DNA of 64,000 bases, taken from assembly GCA_021781815.1 (NCBI GenBank), contig JAJXWB010000013.1, forward strand, positions 31,337-95,336, written 5' to 3'. The stretch is from Pseudomonadota bacterium. GTDB taxonomy: Bacteria > Pseudomonadota > Alphaproteobacteria > Rhizobiales > Beijerinckiaceae. Numbering within the stretch: the first letter of the stretch is position 1; every line of letters starts with the position of its first letter. A program made the translations under genes and the position numbers. Positions 10,101-20,405 of the stretch are shown here, piece by piece. Under the pieces are notes generated by a model. That model was not told where the DNA came from. It saw nothing but the letters and a program-made list of their open reading frames with translations, and made no database searches.

Positions 10101-10472
10101 CCCGCGATGATCGAAGTCTGGAGTCCCGGCGGCCGCCCGCACCAACGCCGTGAGGGCGGCCCTCATCGCAAGCGCGGGCAGGGCGGCGAGAAGCGCGCGC
10201 CGCGCGAATGGATCATTCCGCAGCGTCCGGAACGGCCGAAACCAGCGGAAGGCGGGGGCGAAAAACGCGATGGCCGGCCGAAATCCGAGGGCAGGCCCCG
10301 CCATGACGGCAAGCCGCGGTTCGAAGGCGCGCGCGAAAAGCGGCCGTTCGGCAATCGCAACGAACGGCCGTTCGCCACATCGGACAAGCGTGAACGCGAG
10401 CGCAAGCCCGATCCCGACTCTCCCTTCGCCAAGCTGCTGGCGCTCAAGGCGGAGCTGGAAAAGAAGAAATAA
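7173..10472 (+). CDS. SUV3-like DEAD/DExH-box RNA helicase with long C-terminal tail
   Basis: This 1099-residue protein belongs to the mitochondrial SUV3 branch of superfamily 2, ATP-driven helicases that act in RNA turnover. Motif I is GPTNTGKT (Lys31), motif II is DEIQ (107-110), and motif VI is QIAGRAGR (from Gln270). VLGALSPRTRNAQIDMFQNG and ATDAIGMGLNLDVDHI form the second RecA lobe. After the helicase core comes a long alpha-helical middle, then an acidic Ala/Pro/Glu-rich stretch (about 835-960), and finally a basic Arg/Gly-rich tail ending in LLALKAELEKKK, likely for RNA binding. The ATG at 7173 puts motif I at the usual distance. Its end overlaps the convergent gene by 29 bases. Confidence 0.92.
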   Translation: MTLSIPPASRLEHPPPTRGVSAVLGPTNTGKTHFAIERMLAHPTGMIGLPLRLLAREIYQKLVARVGSQAVALITGEEKIKPPRPRFWVSTVEAMPRDVAVSFLAVDEIQLGADFDRGHVFTDRILNRRGVDETLLIGAATMAPLIRAMMPGVPIVERPRLSKLGFAGDRKISRLPPRSAIVAFSADEVYAIAEWIRRQRGGAAVVLGALSPRTRNAQIDMFQNGDVDYVVATDAIGMGLNLDVDHIAFASDRKFDGRQFRRLTPAEFGQIAGRAGRHLRDGTFGTSGRCPPFDEDLIEEIEDHRFDPVKLLQWRNATPDFSSIESLIASLEIAPDDPALTRAPIAEDQMVLQFLAHDADVRRQAATPADIGRLWECCQIPDYRKASPTAHAELARTIFSFVVRRGRIPDDWLARRIAAVDRSDGDIDALSQRIAQVRTWSFIANRGDWLEDPEHWQGAARRVEDSLSDALHEKLAQRFVDRRTSLLMRRLRENKMLDAEITSDGDVLVEGQHVGQLRGFRFTADPKAEGEAARTLNAAAQQALASEIDSRATRVHDAVDTAFALSNDGAIRWLGEPIAKIVASEKMLEPRAVLIADEQLAGESLEKVQRRVDLWLAQHVTKLLGPLAQLEAGEGFEGIARGVAFRIAEELGVVERSRIAGDVKSLSQEGRASLRKAGIRFGAYHLYAQALLKPAPRALAAQLWSLRHGGVEGAKGLEEVAHLASSGRTSFAANADIPKDLYRAAGFRVCGERAVRVDILERLADLIRPAVAYRPGATAGDPPPGAADGQGFVVTVGMTSLAGCSGEAFASILKSLGFTMETRPGPAITVPLIPKAPTEPLQAKRPEDADGESESHDPLTEAPEGAAADESAETPAEEALAETVAEFERTAPEEPPVEPVVDAQTPAESDAPADALEPPAPEILPPASEDAQAPEPAELTDEAILAESALQSAVEEAATAESSGPADGEATVDATVPAMIEVWSPGGRPHQRREGGPHRKRGQGGEKRAPREWIIPQRPERPKPAEGGGEKRDGRPKSEGRPRHDGKPRFEGAREKRPFGNRNERPFATSDKRERERKPDPDSPFAKLLALKAELEKKK

Positions 10473-11175
10473 GCGCAGGTTCCTCGCCGCTCCATCCGCA
10501 GGCCTCCAGCGCCGCCCGCATGTGATCGGGCGCCGGCGCCGTCGCTCTGGTCGGCGGGCCGTTCTTGGCCATCGGCACGGCGATTTCGTGCGCATGCAGA
10601 TGCAACGGCTGGCCGCCGATCCGCCCCGCTCCATAGACGCAATCGCCGAGAATCGGGAACCCGGACGCGGCGCAATGAACGCGCAATTGATGCGTGCGGC
10701 CGGTCAATGGCTCCAGAGCCAACCAGGCCAGAGGCTTGCCGCCCGCATCGGTCCCGCGCCCGCGCACACGCCATCTCGTCTGCGACGGCAGTCCGGCCGG
10801 GTCGGGCTTCATCCACCATCCGCGCGTGGCGTCGAGACGGCCGAGCGGCAGGTCGATCAGTCCGGACTCGTCCTGCGGACCGCCCTCGACCACAGCCCAG
10901 TAGGTCTTGTCGATCGCGCCGCGCTTGAACAGATGCATGAGCCGTTCGAGCGCCTTGCGGTGGCGGCCGAGCACGAGGCAGCCCGACGTGTCGCGGTCGA
11001 GCCTGTGCGCGAGCGCGGGCCGGCGCGGCAGACCAAAGCGCAGCGCATCGAACGAATCCTCCAGGTTTTCGCCGCCCTTGGGGCCGCGATGCACCGGCAG
11101 GCCCGCGGGCTTGTCGATGATCAGCATCATCGCGTCGCGATGCAGAAGGCGGGAAATGGTCTCTTCCGGCGTCAT
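10444..11175 (-). CDS. RluA-family RNA pseudouridine synthase
   Basis: This 243-residue protein should isomerise a uridine in rRNA or tRNA to pseudouridine. The signature HRLDRDTSGCLVLG contains the catalytic Asp60. IIDKPAGLPVHRG and LEPLTGRTHQLRVH are the other family motifs, and GDCVYG is the usual C-terminal element. There is no S4 RNA-binding domain, so it resembles RluA more than RluC or RluD. The ATG at 11175 was chosen because the frame upstream has no family content. The gene converges on the helicase gene, with a 29-base 3' overlap. Which RNA position it modifies cannot be told from sequence alone. Confidence 0.9.
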   Translation of the reverse strand: MTPEETISRLLHRDAMMLIIDKPAGLPVHRGPKGGENLEDSFDALRFGLPRRPALAHRLDRDTSGCLVLGRHRKALERLMHLFKRGAIDKTYWAVVEGGPQDESGLIDLPLGRLDATRGWWMKPDPAGLPSQTRWRVRGRGTDAGGKPLAWLALEPLTGRTHQLRVHCAASGFPILGDCVYGAGRIGGQPLHLHAHEIAVPMAKNGPPTRATAPAPDHMRAALEACGWSGEEPALISSFPAPP

Positions 11176-11238
11176 GAGCGAAAGGGTATCTGAAGCGCGC
11201 GCGCGCCGGTCAAGCGCGTGGACAGGGGAAGCGCCGAA

Positions 11239-11988
11239 ATGGAAATCGACGCCGAGGCGAAGGCAATGGATGACCGCGCGGCGGAAGCGGCCGCGATCCT
11301 CGCCGCACGCGCGTTCGACGTGTGGCTCGCGCGCGGCGCCGTGCTCGCCATCGTCGCGCTGCAGATCCTGCTCGTAAACGATCTGTCGCCGATCCCGCGC
11401 TGGATCCTGCCGACGCTGGAACTCGCGCTGCTCGCGCCATTGTCGATTGCGACCGCATGGTCGCTCGGCGCGACCAGGAAGGTGGCGACCGCAGACGACC
11501 CCAGCGACCTCTGGGATATGGCGACGCGCCACCGCAACGCGATCCGCGCGGCCTTCATGTGGCTCACCGGCCTCGTCAGCGTCGCCAATCTTCTCTCCCT
11601 CAACGGCCTGGTCGCCGCCATTCTCCGGGGCAACGCCGCCAACGGAAAGTCGCTCCTGCTCGATGCCCTGAACATCTGGGGAACCAACCTAATTATCTTC
11701 GCGCTCTGGTACTGGCACATTGATCAGCGCATTCCGGTCGTCGGCGAGGATCCGCGGCCGGATTTCCTGTTCACGCAGCAGACCCTGCCGGCGAGCGCGG
11801 CCAGGCCGGCTTACAATCCAGGCTTCGTCGATTATCTGTTCCTTGCCTTCACCAACGCCACGGCGTTTTCTCCCTCCGACACATTTCCGCTCACGGCGCG
11901 CGCGAAACTGCTGATGATGCTACAGGCCTTGATATCCCTCGTGACGATAGCACTGGTGGCGGCGCGGGCGGTCGGCATTCTGGCTTGA
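11239..11988 (+). CDS. Conserved integral membrane protein, function unknown
   Basis: This 249-residue inner-membrane protein has about five to six hydrophobic segments, including residues ~31-47, ~54-75, ~104-126, ~143-156 and ~225-245. The ATG at 11239 follows AGGGGAA at a good distance. The segment DYLFLAFTNATAFSPSDTFPLT between the last two helices is distinctive and recurs in a conserved family of bacterial membrane proteins, resembling DUF1345-type proteins. That assignment is from memory. It reads in the same direction as ftsY and ends one base before the ftsY ATG, so the two are probably cotranscribed. No catalytic motif is visible. Confidence 0.75.
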   Translation: MEIDAEAKAMDDRAAEAAAILAARAFDVWLARGAVLAIVALQILLVNDLSPIPRWILPTLELALLAPLSIATAWSLGATRKVATADDPSDLWDMATRHRNAIRAAFMWLTGLVSVANLLSLNGLVAAILRGNAANGKSLLLDALNIWGTNLIIFALWYWHIDQRIPVVGEDPRPDFLFTQQTLPASAARPAYNPGFVDYLFLAFTNATAFSPSDTFPLTARAKLLMMLQALISLVTIALVAARAVGILA

Positions 11989-11989
11989 A

Positions 11990-13159
11990 ATGAAAGACGC
12001 GATGAGCGGGCAGGACAGCGACACGAAAAAACCCGGCTTTCTCGGCCGCATGTTCCGCCGCGGGCCCGCGAGGGAGCCAGAGAACCAGCGCGCGGCCGGG
12101 GACCGCGAGCCTTCAGGCGCGCCCGATCGGGCGGCCGCCCCCGAGCCCGACCAATCGCAAGGTCTGATCGCCGGCGAGCCTGAAAGCGCACACTCCATAA
12201 CGCCCGAGCCGGCGCCGGCGCAGGAAGCCAGAACCTCGTGGTGGCGGCGATTGAAAGCTGGCCTGTCGCGCTCGTCCTCGTCGATCGGCCAGGGCATCGC
12301 CGACGTCTTCACCAAGCGCAAGCTTGACGCCGCCGCGCTCGAGGATCTCGAAGACATTCTCGTGCGCGCCGATCTCGGGGTCGCAGCGTCGACGCGCATC
12401 GTCGAGGCGGTGGGACGCGGGCGTTATGACAAGGAAGTCTCGACCGAAGAAGTGAAGGCTGTTCTCGCGGCGGAAGTCGAGCGTTCGCTCGCCGCCGTCG
12501 CACGACCGCTCGTGATCGACGGCGCCAGCAAGCCTTTCGTCGTCCTGGTCGTCGGCGTCAACGGTTCGGGAAAGACGACGACGATCGCCAAGCTGACGCA
12601 GCGTCTGCGCGCCGAAGGCAGGTCGGTCGTGCTCGCGGCCGGCGACACGTTCCGCGCCGCCGCCATCGAGCAATTGAAAGTCTGGGGCGACCGCCTAGGC
12701 GCCCCGGTCATTTCCGGCGTGCAAGGGGCCGATGCGGCGGGCCTCGCCTTCGACGCGCTGACGCAGGCGCGGGAAAAAGGCGTCGACGTCGTCTTGATGG
12801 ATACGGCCGGGCGCCTGCAGAACCGCGCCGAGCTGATGGCCGAACTCGAAAAGATCGTGCGCGTCATGAAAAAGGTGGACGCAGGAGCGCCGCACGCCGT
12901 CCTGCTCGTGCTCGACGCCACCGTCGGCCAGAACGCTCTGAGCCAGGTCGAGATTTTCGGTCGCGTCGCCGGGGTCACCGGCCTCGTCATGACCAAGCTG
13001 GACGGCACTGCGCGTGGCGGTATTCTCGTGGCGATCGCCGATCGCTTCGGGCTGCCGATTCATTTCATCGGCGTTGGCGAAAGCGCCGACGACCTCGAGC
13101 CCTTCGAGGCGCGCGACTTCGCCCGCGCCATCGCCGGGCTGGACCAGGAAGCGACATGA
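11990..13159 (+). CDS. ftsY: Signal recognition particle receptor FtsY
   Basis: This 389-residue GTPase is the membrane-side receptor for Ffh-loaded ribosomes. A variable N-terminal A region of about 85 residues, rich in Pro, Glu and Ala, precedes the NG domain. The NG domain contains VVGVNGSGKTTTIAKL (about residues 186-201), AAGDTFRAAAIEQL, LMDTAGRLQNRAELM, VTGLVMTKLDGTARGG and FIGVGESADDLEPF, all diagnostic. An alternative ATG lies four codons downstream. The gene follows the membrane protein gene with one base between them and overlaps yciB by four bases (ATGA), so the three form an operon. Confidence 0.97.
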   Translation: MKDAMSGQDSDTKKPGFLGRMFRRGPAREPENQRAAGDREPSGAPDRAAAPEPDQSQGLIAGEPESAHSITPEPAPAQEARTSWWRRLKAGLSRSSSSIGQGIADVFTKRKLDAAALEDLEDILVRADLGVAASTRIVEAVGRGRYDKEVSTEEVKAVLAAEVERSLAAVARPLVIDGASKPFVVLVVGVNGSGKTTTIAKLTQRLRAEGRSVVLAAGDTFRAAAIEQLKVWGDRLGAPVISGVQGADAAGLAFDALTQAREKGVDVVLMDTAGRLQNRAELMAELEKIVRVMKKVDAGAPHAVLLVLDATVGQNALSQVEIFGRVAGVTGLVMTKLDGTARGGILVAIADRFGLPIHFIGVGESADDLEPFEARDFARAIAGLDQEAT

Positions 13160-13764
13160 ACATTCAGATCCCCGAAACGCCCGTCCGCGCGAAGCTCGCA
13201 CCGAGCCTGAAGTTCGCGCTCGAGATGGGTCCGCTGGTCCTGTTCTTCGCGGCCTATTCGCGCTTCGGCATCTTCACTGGCACGGGCGTGCTCATGGCGA
13301 CGACGGTCGTCGCGCTCGCGGTCACATACTGGCTGACACGGCATGTGCCCGTCATGCCGCTCGTGACGGCCGTGATGGTGCTGGTGTTCGGCGGTCTGAC
13401 GCTCTTGCTGCACGACGACACGTTCGTGAAGATGAAGGCGACGATCGTCTATCTGCTCTTCGCATCGGCCCTGCTCGGCGGCCTCCTGTTCGACAAGGCG
13501 CTGCTCTCGGTCGCGTTCGACAGCGTGATGCGGCTGACGGAGGAAGGCTGGCGCAAGTTGACGTGGCGCTGGGGGGTCTTCTTTCTGGCGATGGCGGGCG
13601 TCAACGAAGCCGTCTGGCGCTACACGTCGCTTGATTTCTGGGTGAAATTCAAGGTGTTCGGCTTTGTCCCGCTCACGATCCTGTTTGCGTTGTCGCAGAC
13701 GCCGCTGATGCTGAAATACGAACTCAGGGGCGAGGACGCCGCAAAGGCGCCGGAGCATTTGTGA
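13156..13764 (+). CDS. yciB: Septation protein A / YciB family inner-membrane protein
   Basis: This 202-residue polytopic membrane protein has five or more hydrophobic helices. KFALEMGPLVLFFAAYSRFG, LTLLLHDDTFVKMKATIVYLLF and the segment from GWRKLTWRWGVFF to NEAVWR are the YciB/IspZ signature. Family members affect septation and envelope synthesis, but the biochemical role is unsettled. The start codon overlaps the ftsY stop. This ftsY-yciB pairing is common in Hyphomicrobiales. It ends just before a convergent gene. Confidence 0.93.
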   Translation: MNIQIPETPVRAKLAPSLKFALEMGPLVLFFAAYSRFGIFTGTGVLMATTVVALAVTYWLTRHVPVMPLVTAVMVLVFGGLTLLLHDDTFVKMKATIVYLLFASALLGGLLFDKALLSVAFDSVMRLTEEGWRKLTWRWGVFFLAMAGVNEAVWRYTSLDFWVKFKVFGFVPLTILFALSQTPLMLKYELRGEDAAKAPEHL

Positions 13765-13860
13765 GCCGCCGGCTCCGGTCGGACCCGGGTCGAACCGCAC
13801 GATCGCCGCTGCGCGCATAGCGACGCGAGGACGAGCATGTCTCGCGCCAACCGTCCTGCG

Positions 13861-14916
13861 CTACGCCCATTCCGCCCAGCGTCCATGCCAGTCGACTTTC
13901 GCGAGCACGCGGCGTTCGCCGCCGGGCCAGAGGGTCAGACGCAATTCGCAACTCATGTGGTCCGGCGCGCTTTCCATCGCGAGCCACGCGAACGGCATGG
14001 CCTCGGTCGCCCGCCCGCCGATCTCCAGGATCGCCGCGCGCAAGCCCTCGCGCACCTGCGCCGGCAGGTATTGCGCGAACACGCTGTGGTAGACGACCCG
14101 GCAGACGCCGCTCTGCGCCGGCGCAGCCATGCGCGTCTTCAGCCAGGCGAGCGCGTCGCCTTGTTCGACCCGCAATCGGCTCGCCGCGACCAGGTCGAGC
14201 GCCGCCTCGATGCGTTTGAGGCGCTCGAATTGCTCGGGCCAGATGTAGGCGAGCATCCGTTCGCGATCTTCGGGCGCCCCCGCATCCACCGGCCTAAGGT
14301 CGACGGCCGCGCGCGAAGCGACGACAAGCGGCGTATCCAGCGCCGGAGGCGAGCCGCGCCAGGCGCTGGCGATGCGCACATGCGAGTCCGGCGGCCCCCA
14401 CGTCCTGTCCGCGCCGAGATCGTAGACATAGCGATCGAACATCAGATTCAGTCCGGCGCTGGCGCCGAGTTCGTGCAAGGCGAGCGGCGCCCCGGTTCGT
14501 GCGGAGATATGCAGAAAGCCGCCGAGCAGGACAGCGGAGCGCACGACTTCGTTCGTCTGCGGCGGCGAATCGAGGAACGCCGTCATCGTGGCGTCGTGCG
14601 CGGCGATCGTCGCGCGGATCGCGCGCGTGAAGCCCGCGTCGTCATTGTTCGCGCGCGGCGGATAGAAAGAGGCCAGATGCGGCGCCGCGCCGGCGCGCAC
14701 GAGTATGTTGAGCGCGGCGCAGCAGCGCAGCGGCATCAGATCCGGGAGAAGCGACTCGAGCGGCCAGCCCAGCGCGCGCCGTCCAAAGCCGGACTGCTGA
14801 TCGAGCGCTGCGGGCAGGAGACGGCACAGGCGCGCCGTGAACGGCGCATCCATGGCGTCGCAAGCCGTCGCTTGCCGCTCGAACGAGGCGACGATTTCGG
14901 ACGTGCTCCCGTTCAA
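13861..14916 (-). CDS. DUF2332 domain protein
   Basis: This 351-residue soluble protein has no signal peptide or membrane segment. It matches the DUF2332 family over its whole length. Recognisable pieces are SFERQATACDAMDAP near the start, RSAVLLGGFLHISARTG, LHELGASAGLNLMFDRYVY, and YHSVFAQYLPAQVREGL near residue 290. The ELGASAGLNL segment recalls an AdoMet-type glycine loop, but the function is unknown. The gene follows ccmD in the same direction after 61 bases, the place where ccmG is often found in related genomes. Confidence 0.8.
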   Translation of the reverse strand: MNGSTSEIVASFERQATACDAMDAPFTARLCRLLPAALDQQSGFGRRALGWPLESLLPDLMPLRCCAALNILVRAGAAPHLASFYPPRANNDDAGFTRAIRATIAAHDATMTAFLDSPPQTNEVVRSAVLLGGFLHISARTGAPLALHELGASAGLNLMFDRYVYDLGADRTWGPPDSHVRIASAWRGSPPALDTPLVVASRAAVDLRPVDAGAPEDRERMLAYIWPEQFERLKRIEAALDLVAASRLRVEQGDALAWLKTRMAAPAQSGVCRVVYHSVFAQYLPAQVREGLRAAILEIGGRATEAMPFAWLAMESAPDHMSCELRLTLWPGGERRVLAKVDWHGRWAEWA

Positions 14917-14977
14917 GGCGCGCTTCCTGGATGACGGCTGCAGTAAAGTAGGAAACGCCGGTCTTGGCTATCGCAAA

Positions 14978-15136
14978 TTACGCGGCGTCCTCGCGTCCAT
15001 CCACTGGCGCGCCGAGCTTTTCGAGCGCGCGCCGCAAATGGCGGTAGTCGATCAGAATAGCAGCAATCGCGCTGAACACGGCGATGGCGGCGAGCGCATA
15101 GGACAGCGCGATGAAGGTCGTATGGGTCGCGGTCAT
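14978..15136 (-). CDS. ccmD: Heme exporter protein CcmD
   Basis: This is a 52-residue single-span membrane protein. A hydrophobic helix (about residues 8-29) is followed by YRHLRRALEKL, the usual CcmD pattern of one transmembrane segment and a charged tail. CcmD holds CcmC and CcmE together and helps release holo-CcmE from the CcmABC complex. Its ATG at 15136 overlaps the ccmC stop by four bases. Its size, place and sequence all fit. Confidence 0.9.
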   Translation of the reverse strand: MTATHTTFIALSYALAAIAVFSAIAAILIDYRHLRRALEKLGAPVDGREDAA

Positions 15137-15891
15137 CGGGCGGGCTCGAACGTGGCTGTGCGCGGCGCGTCGCCGGCGGCGACGGCCAGATGGGTCAGTC
15201 GATCCAGCCGACGACGCAGGATCTCGTTGCGGATCGACATCATGTGCAGGGTCACGAACAGACAGGTCGAGCCGACGGCCATGACCAGCAGCGGCCAGAG
15301 CATGGACGAATAGATCGCCGGACCAGTGGTCTTGAACACGGACGACGGCTGATGGAGCGTGTTCCACCAGTCGACCGAAAATTTGATTATGGGAATATTG
15401 ACCAGACCGACCAGCGTCATGACCGCAGCCACCCTGGCGGCGCGCTGCGGCTCCTCGATCGTCCGCCAGAGCGCGATCAGCGCGAGATAGATGAGCAGCA
15501 GCACGAGCATCGAGGTCAGGCGCGCGTCCCACACCCAATAGGTTCCCCACATCGGCTTGCCCCAGAGCGATCCGGTGACGAGACATATGAAGGTGAACAT
15601 GGCGCCGAGCGGCGCAGCGGATTTCTGGGCGGCGTCGGCGACCGGATGGCGCCATACCAGCGTCCCCAGCGCCGCCGAGGACATGACCATGTAGGCGAAC
15701 ATACCGAGCCAGGCGGCAGGCACATGGATGTACATGATCCTGACCGTCTCGCCCTGCTGGTAGTCGGCGGGGGCGACGAAGAACACGAGGTAGAGGCCGA
15801 CCGCGAGCAGGACCGCCGACAGAACGCCGAAAATCGGGATAGCGCGCTTGACGAAGCGCAGCACGAAGGACGGATTGGCGAAGCGCAGCAT
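15133..15891 (-). CDS. ccmC: Heme transport protein CcmC
   Basis: This is a 252-residue inner-membrane protein with six predicted helices. The WWD heme-handling domain is visible as WGKPMWGTYWVWDARLTSML. MYIHVPAAWLGM and WWNTLHQPSSVF carry the conserved histidines that bind heme from the periplasmic side. CcmC passes heme to CcmE in system I cytochrome c maturation. It follows ccmB after 147 bases and overlaps ccmD. Confidence 0.95.
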   Translation of the reverse strand: MLRFANPSFVLRFVKRAIPIFGVLSAVLLAVGLYLVFFVAPADYQQGETVRIMYIHVPAAWLGMFAYMVMSSAALGTLVWRHPVADAAQKSAAPLGAMFTFICLVTGSLWGKPMWGTYWVWDARLTSMLVLLLIYLALIALWRTIEEPQRAARVAAVMTLVGLVNIPIIKFSVDWWNTLHQPSSVFKTTGPAIYSSMLWPLLVMAVGSTCLFVTLHMMSIRNEILRRRLDRLTHLAVAAGDAPRTATFEPAR

Positions 15892-15957
15892 GGCCTTCCT
15901 TTAGCCGAACCGCAACGCGGCGCGCGTCTCGCACGCACAGAAGCCGCCGCTTTTGCT

Positions 15958-15975
15958 GCGAGCCTGAAGGCTCGC
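15958..15975. repeat. Short perfect hairpin between ccmB and ccmC
   Basis: GCGAGCC, four bases, GGCTCGC gives a 7-bp perfect stem in the 147-base gap between ccmB and ccmC. No T-run follows on the coding strand, so it is not a classic terminator. It may be a processing or stability element, or a small dispersed palindrome. Confidence 0.4.
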
Positions 15976-16038
15976 GGTCCAGACTTCGGCTTGTTTAGGG
16001 CCGCAGCCGCCCGAAAGCAATTTGCGCCGCATTAACGA

Positions 16039-16713
16039 TTATTCACCCAGCCGCCGCAGCAGGGCCGCCGTTGCGAACGGACAGAGCGCCCCCGCGGCGA
16101 GCGTCAGCGCCGCCAGCACGGCAAGCGGCGCTGCGAACGGCACAGTTGCGCCCGGAGCGGCGGCATTGGCCGCCGAGACGCCGAAAATCAGGGCCGGCAC
16201 GCAGAGCGGCAGCACCAGTAGCGCCATCAGCAGGCCGCCGCGTCGCAGCGAAACGGTGGCCGCGGCGCCGACGCCGCCGACGAAGGTGAGCGCCGGCGTG
16301 CCGATGAACAGCGATACGCCGACGCCCAGCATGGATTCGGCGTCCTGCGCCATCAGCAGCCCCAGCAGCGGCGCCGCGACCACCAGCGGCAGACCGGTCG
16401 TCATCCAGTGCGCCAGGCATTTGACGAACACGACCGCCTCCAGCGGCGTGGCGCCGAGCTGGAGCTGATCGAGCGAGCCATCCTCGAAATCGGCCTGAAA
16501 CAGCCGATCGAGGCCGAGCAGCATGGCCAGCAGCGCAGCGATCCACAGGATCGCCGGGCCGATGCGGCTGAGCAGGTTGAGATCGGGACCGATGGCGAAC
16601 GGAACCATGGTGACGAGCACCAGCAGAAAGACGACGCCCATCGAGCCGCCGCCGCCGATGCGGCGCGCAATGGTGATTTCGCGTTTCGTGAGAGCGACCA
16701 GCGGGCCGTTCAC
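16039..16713 (-). CDS. ccmB: Heme exporter protein CcmB
   Basis: This is the 224-residue ABC permease of the CcmAB(C) complex. I start it at the GTG of 16713, which overlaps the ccmA stop (GTGA). This gives VNGPLVALTKREITIARRIG, the normal CcmB N-terminus and length, whereas the longer open frame reads back through ccmA. LDQLQLGATPLEAVVFVKCLAHW is a conserved CcmB segment, and six hydrophobic helices are visible. It works with CcmA to drive release of holo-CcmE. Confidence 0.92.
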   Translation of the reverse strand: MNGPLVALTKREITIARRIGGGGSMGVVFLLVLVTMVPFAIGPDLNLLSRIGPAILWIAALLAMLLGLDRLFQADFEDGSLDQLQLGATPLEAVVFVKCLAHWMTTGLPLVVAAPLLGLLMAQDAESMLGVGVSLFIGTPALTFVGGVGAAATVSLRRGGLLMALLVLPLCVPALIFGVSAANAAAPGATVPFAAPLAVLAALTLAAGALCPFATAALLRRLGE

Positions 16714-17318
16714 GCCGCAGCTCCCAGCCGCAGCTCCGCCGCGCCATCGAGGCCGAGAGGCGCATGGGTCGCCGCCAGGATCAGGCCGCCGCCCGTCCGG
16801 TGTTCGGCCATCACGGCGGCGAGCGCTCCCTGCGCTCGCGCGTCGAGCGCGGTCGTCGGCTCGTCGAGCAGCCAAATTGGTCGGGGCGCGACGAGAAGTC
16901 GCGCCAGCGCCGCCCGTCGCTTCTGGCCCGCGGACAGGTAGCCTGCAGGAATGTCAATGACATGGGCGAGCCCGAAGGCCGCCAGCGCATCGGACGGGCT
17001 CCTGCCGGGATTGTCGCCCCGCTGCATGAACGCCGCCCAGAAACAAAGATTTTCCCGAACCGTCAGCGCCGGCTTCATGCCCTCGGCATGGCCGACGTAG
17101 TGCAGTGCGCCCGGGATATCCTCGTCTTCGCCATCCAGCGTCAGGCGGCCGCCGGCGAGCGGCAGCAGGCCGGCGATCGCCCTCAGCAGCGTGCTTTTTC
17201 CGGCGCCGTTCGGGCCTGCGACGACGAGCGCTCCTCCGTCGGCGACCGAGAAGTCGGCCGACTCGACAATCCGGCGCCCGCCGCGGTCGATGCACAGTTT
17301 CCGGGCTTCAAGGCGCAT
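16710..17318 (-). CDS. ccmA: Heme exporter ATP-binding protein CcmA
   Basis: This 202-residue ABC ATPase powers the CcmABCD complex. It has Walker [10 protein letters not shown], signature LSAGQKRRAALARL and Walker B WLLDEPTTALD. The ATG at 17318 (MRLEARKLCIDRGG) fits the family; the frame is open for 15 more codons, but that extension has no family match. The gene is divergent from acnA, leaving about 127 bases for both promoters. Confidence 0.93.
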   Translation of the reverse strand: MRLEARKLCIDRGGRRIVESADFSVADGGALVVAGPNGAGKSTLLRAIAGLLPLAGGRLTLDGEDEDIPGALHYVGHAEGMKPALTVRENLCFWAAFMQRGDNPGRSPSDALAAFGLAHVIDIPAGYLSAGQKRRAALARLLVAPRPIWLLDEPTTALDARAQGALAAVMAEHRTGGGLILAATHAPLGLDGAAELRLGAAA

Positions 17319-17445
17319 GGCTTCAGGGGCTACCGATTGAAGGAGCGACGAAAATCGCCGCACGACTATGGTTCGTGTAGCCGCCTTCGCAGAAATTATC
17401 TATAAGCGCGCATCCTTCCCCTTCTCGACGCCCAGGATGATCGCG

Positions 17446-20175
<2,730 letters not shown>

Positions 20176-20187
20176 GACGCACGGCTT

Positions 20188-20232
20188 CCCTCTCCCGCGA
20201 GGCGGGAGAGGGTGGGCCTCGCGAAGCGAGGC
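20188..20232. repeat. REP-like double palindrome, copy A
   Basis: An 11-bp perfect hairpin (CCCTCTCCCGC, GAG, GCGGGAGAGGG at 20188-20212) is followed by a 7-bp hairpin (GCCTCGC, GAA, GCGAGGC at 20216-20232) and the tail CGGGTGAGGG. It sits right after acnA, where it could also stop transcription or protect the mRNA 3' end. Related copies are at 20777 and 21477. Confidence 0.8.
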
Positions 20233-20405
20233 TCGGGTGAGGGCGCCACGATTGCGACGAGCATTCGTGTTGCGGCCGACCCTCATCCTCGGACCGAAGT
20301 CGGCAACAGCCGTCTTCGTGTCGTCATGGTCCGCCTGACGCCTGCTTCCGTTTCACGGGCTAAGGACGCACTTGCCATACTCGGGCTTTCGCCTGACGAT
20401 GCGTG

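Noticed and set aside
13762..13776. Short hairpin at the end of yciB as a terminator
   Set aside because: The stem is only five base pairs and no T-run follows on either strand.
13837..14934. 365-codon plus-strand frame opposite the DUF2332 gene
   Set aside because: It is Arg/His-rich shadow sequence without motifs; the minus strand encodes the recognisable DUF2332 protein.
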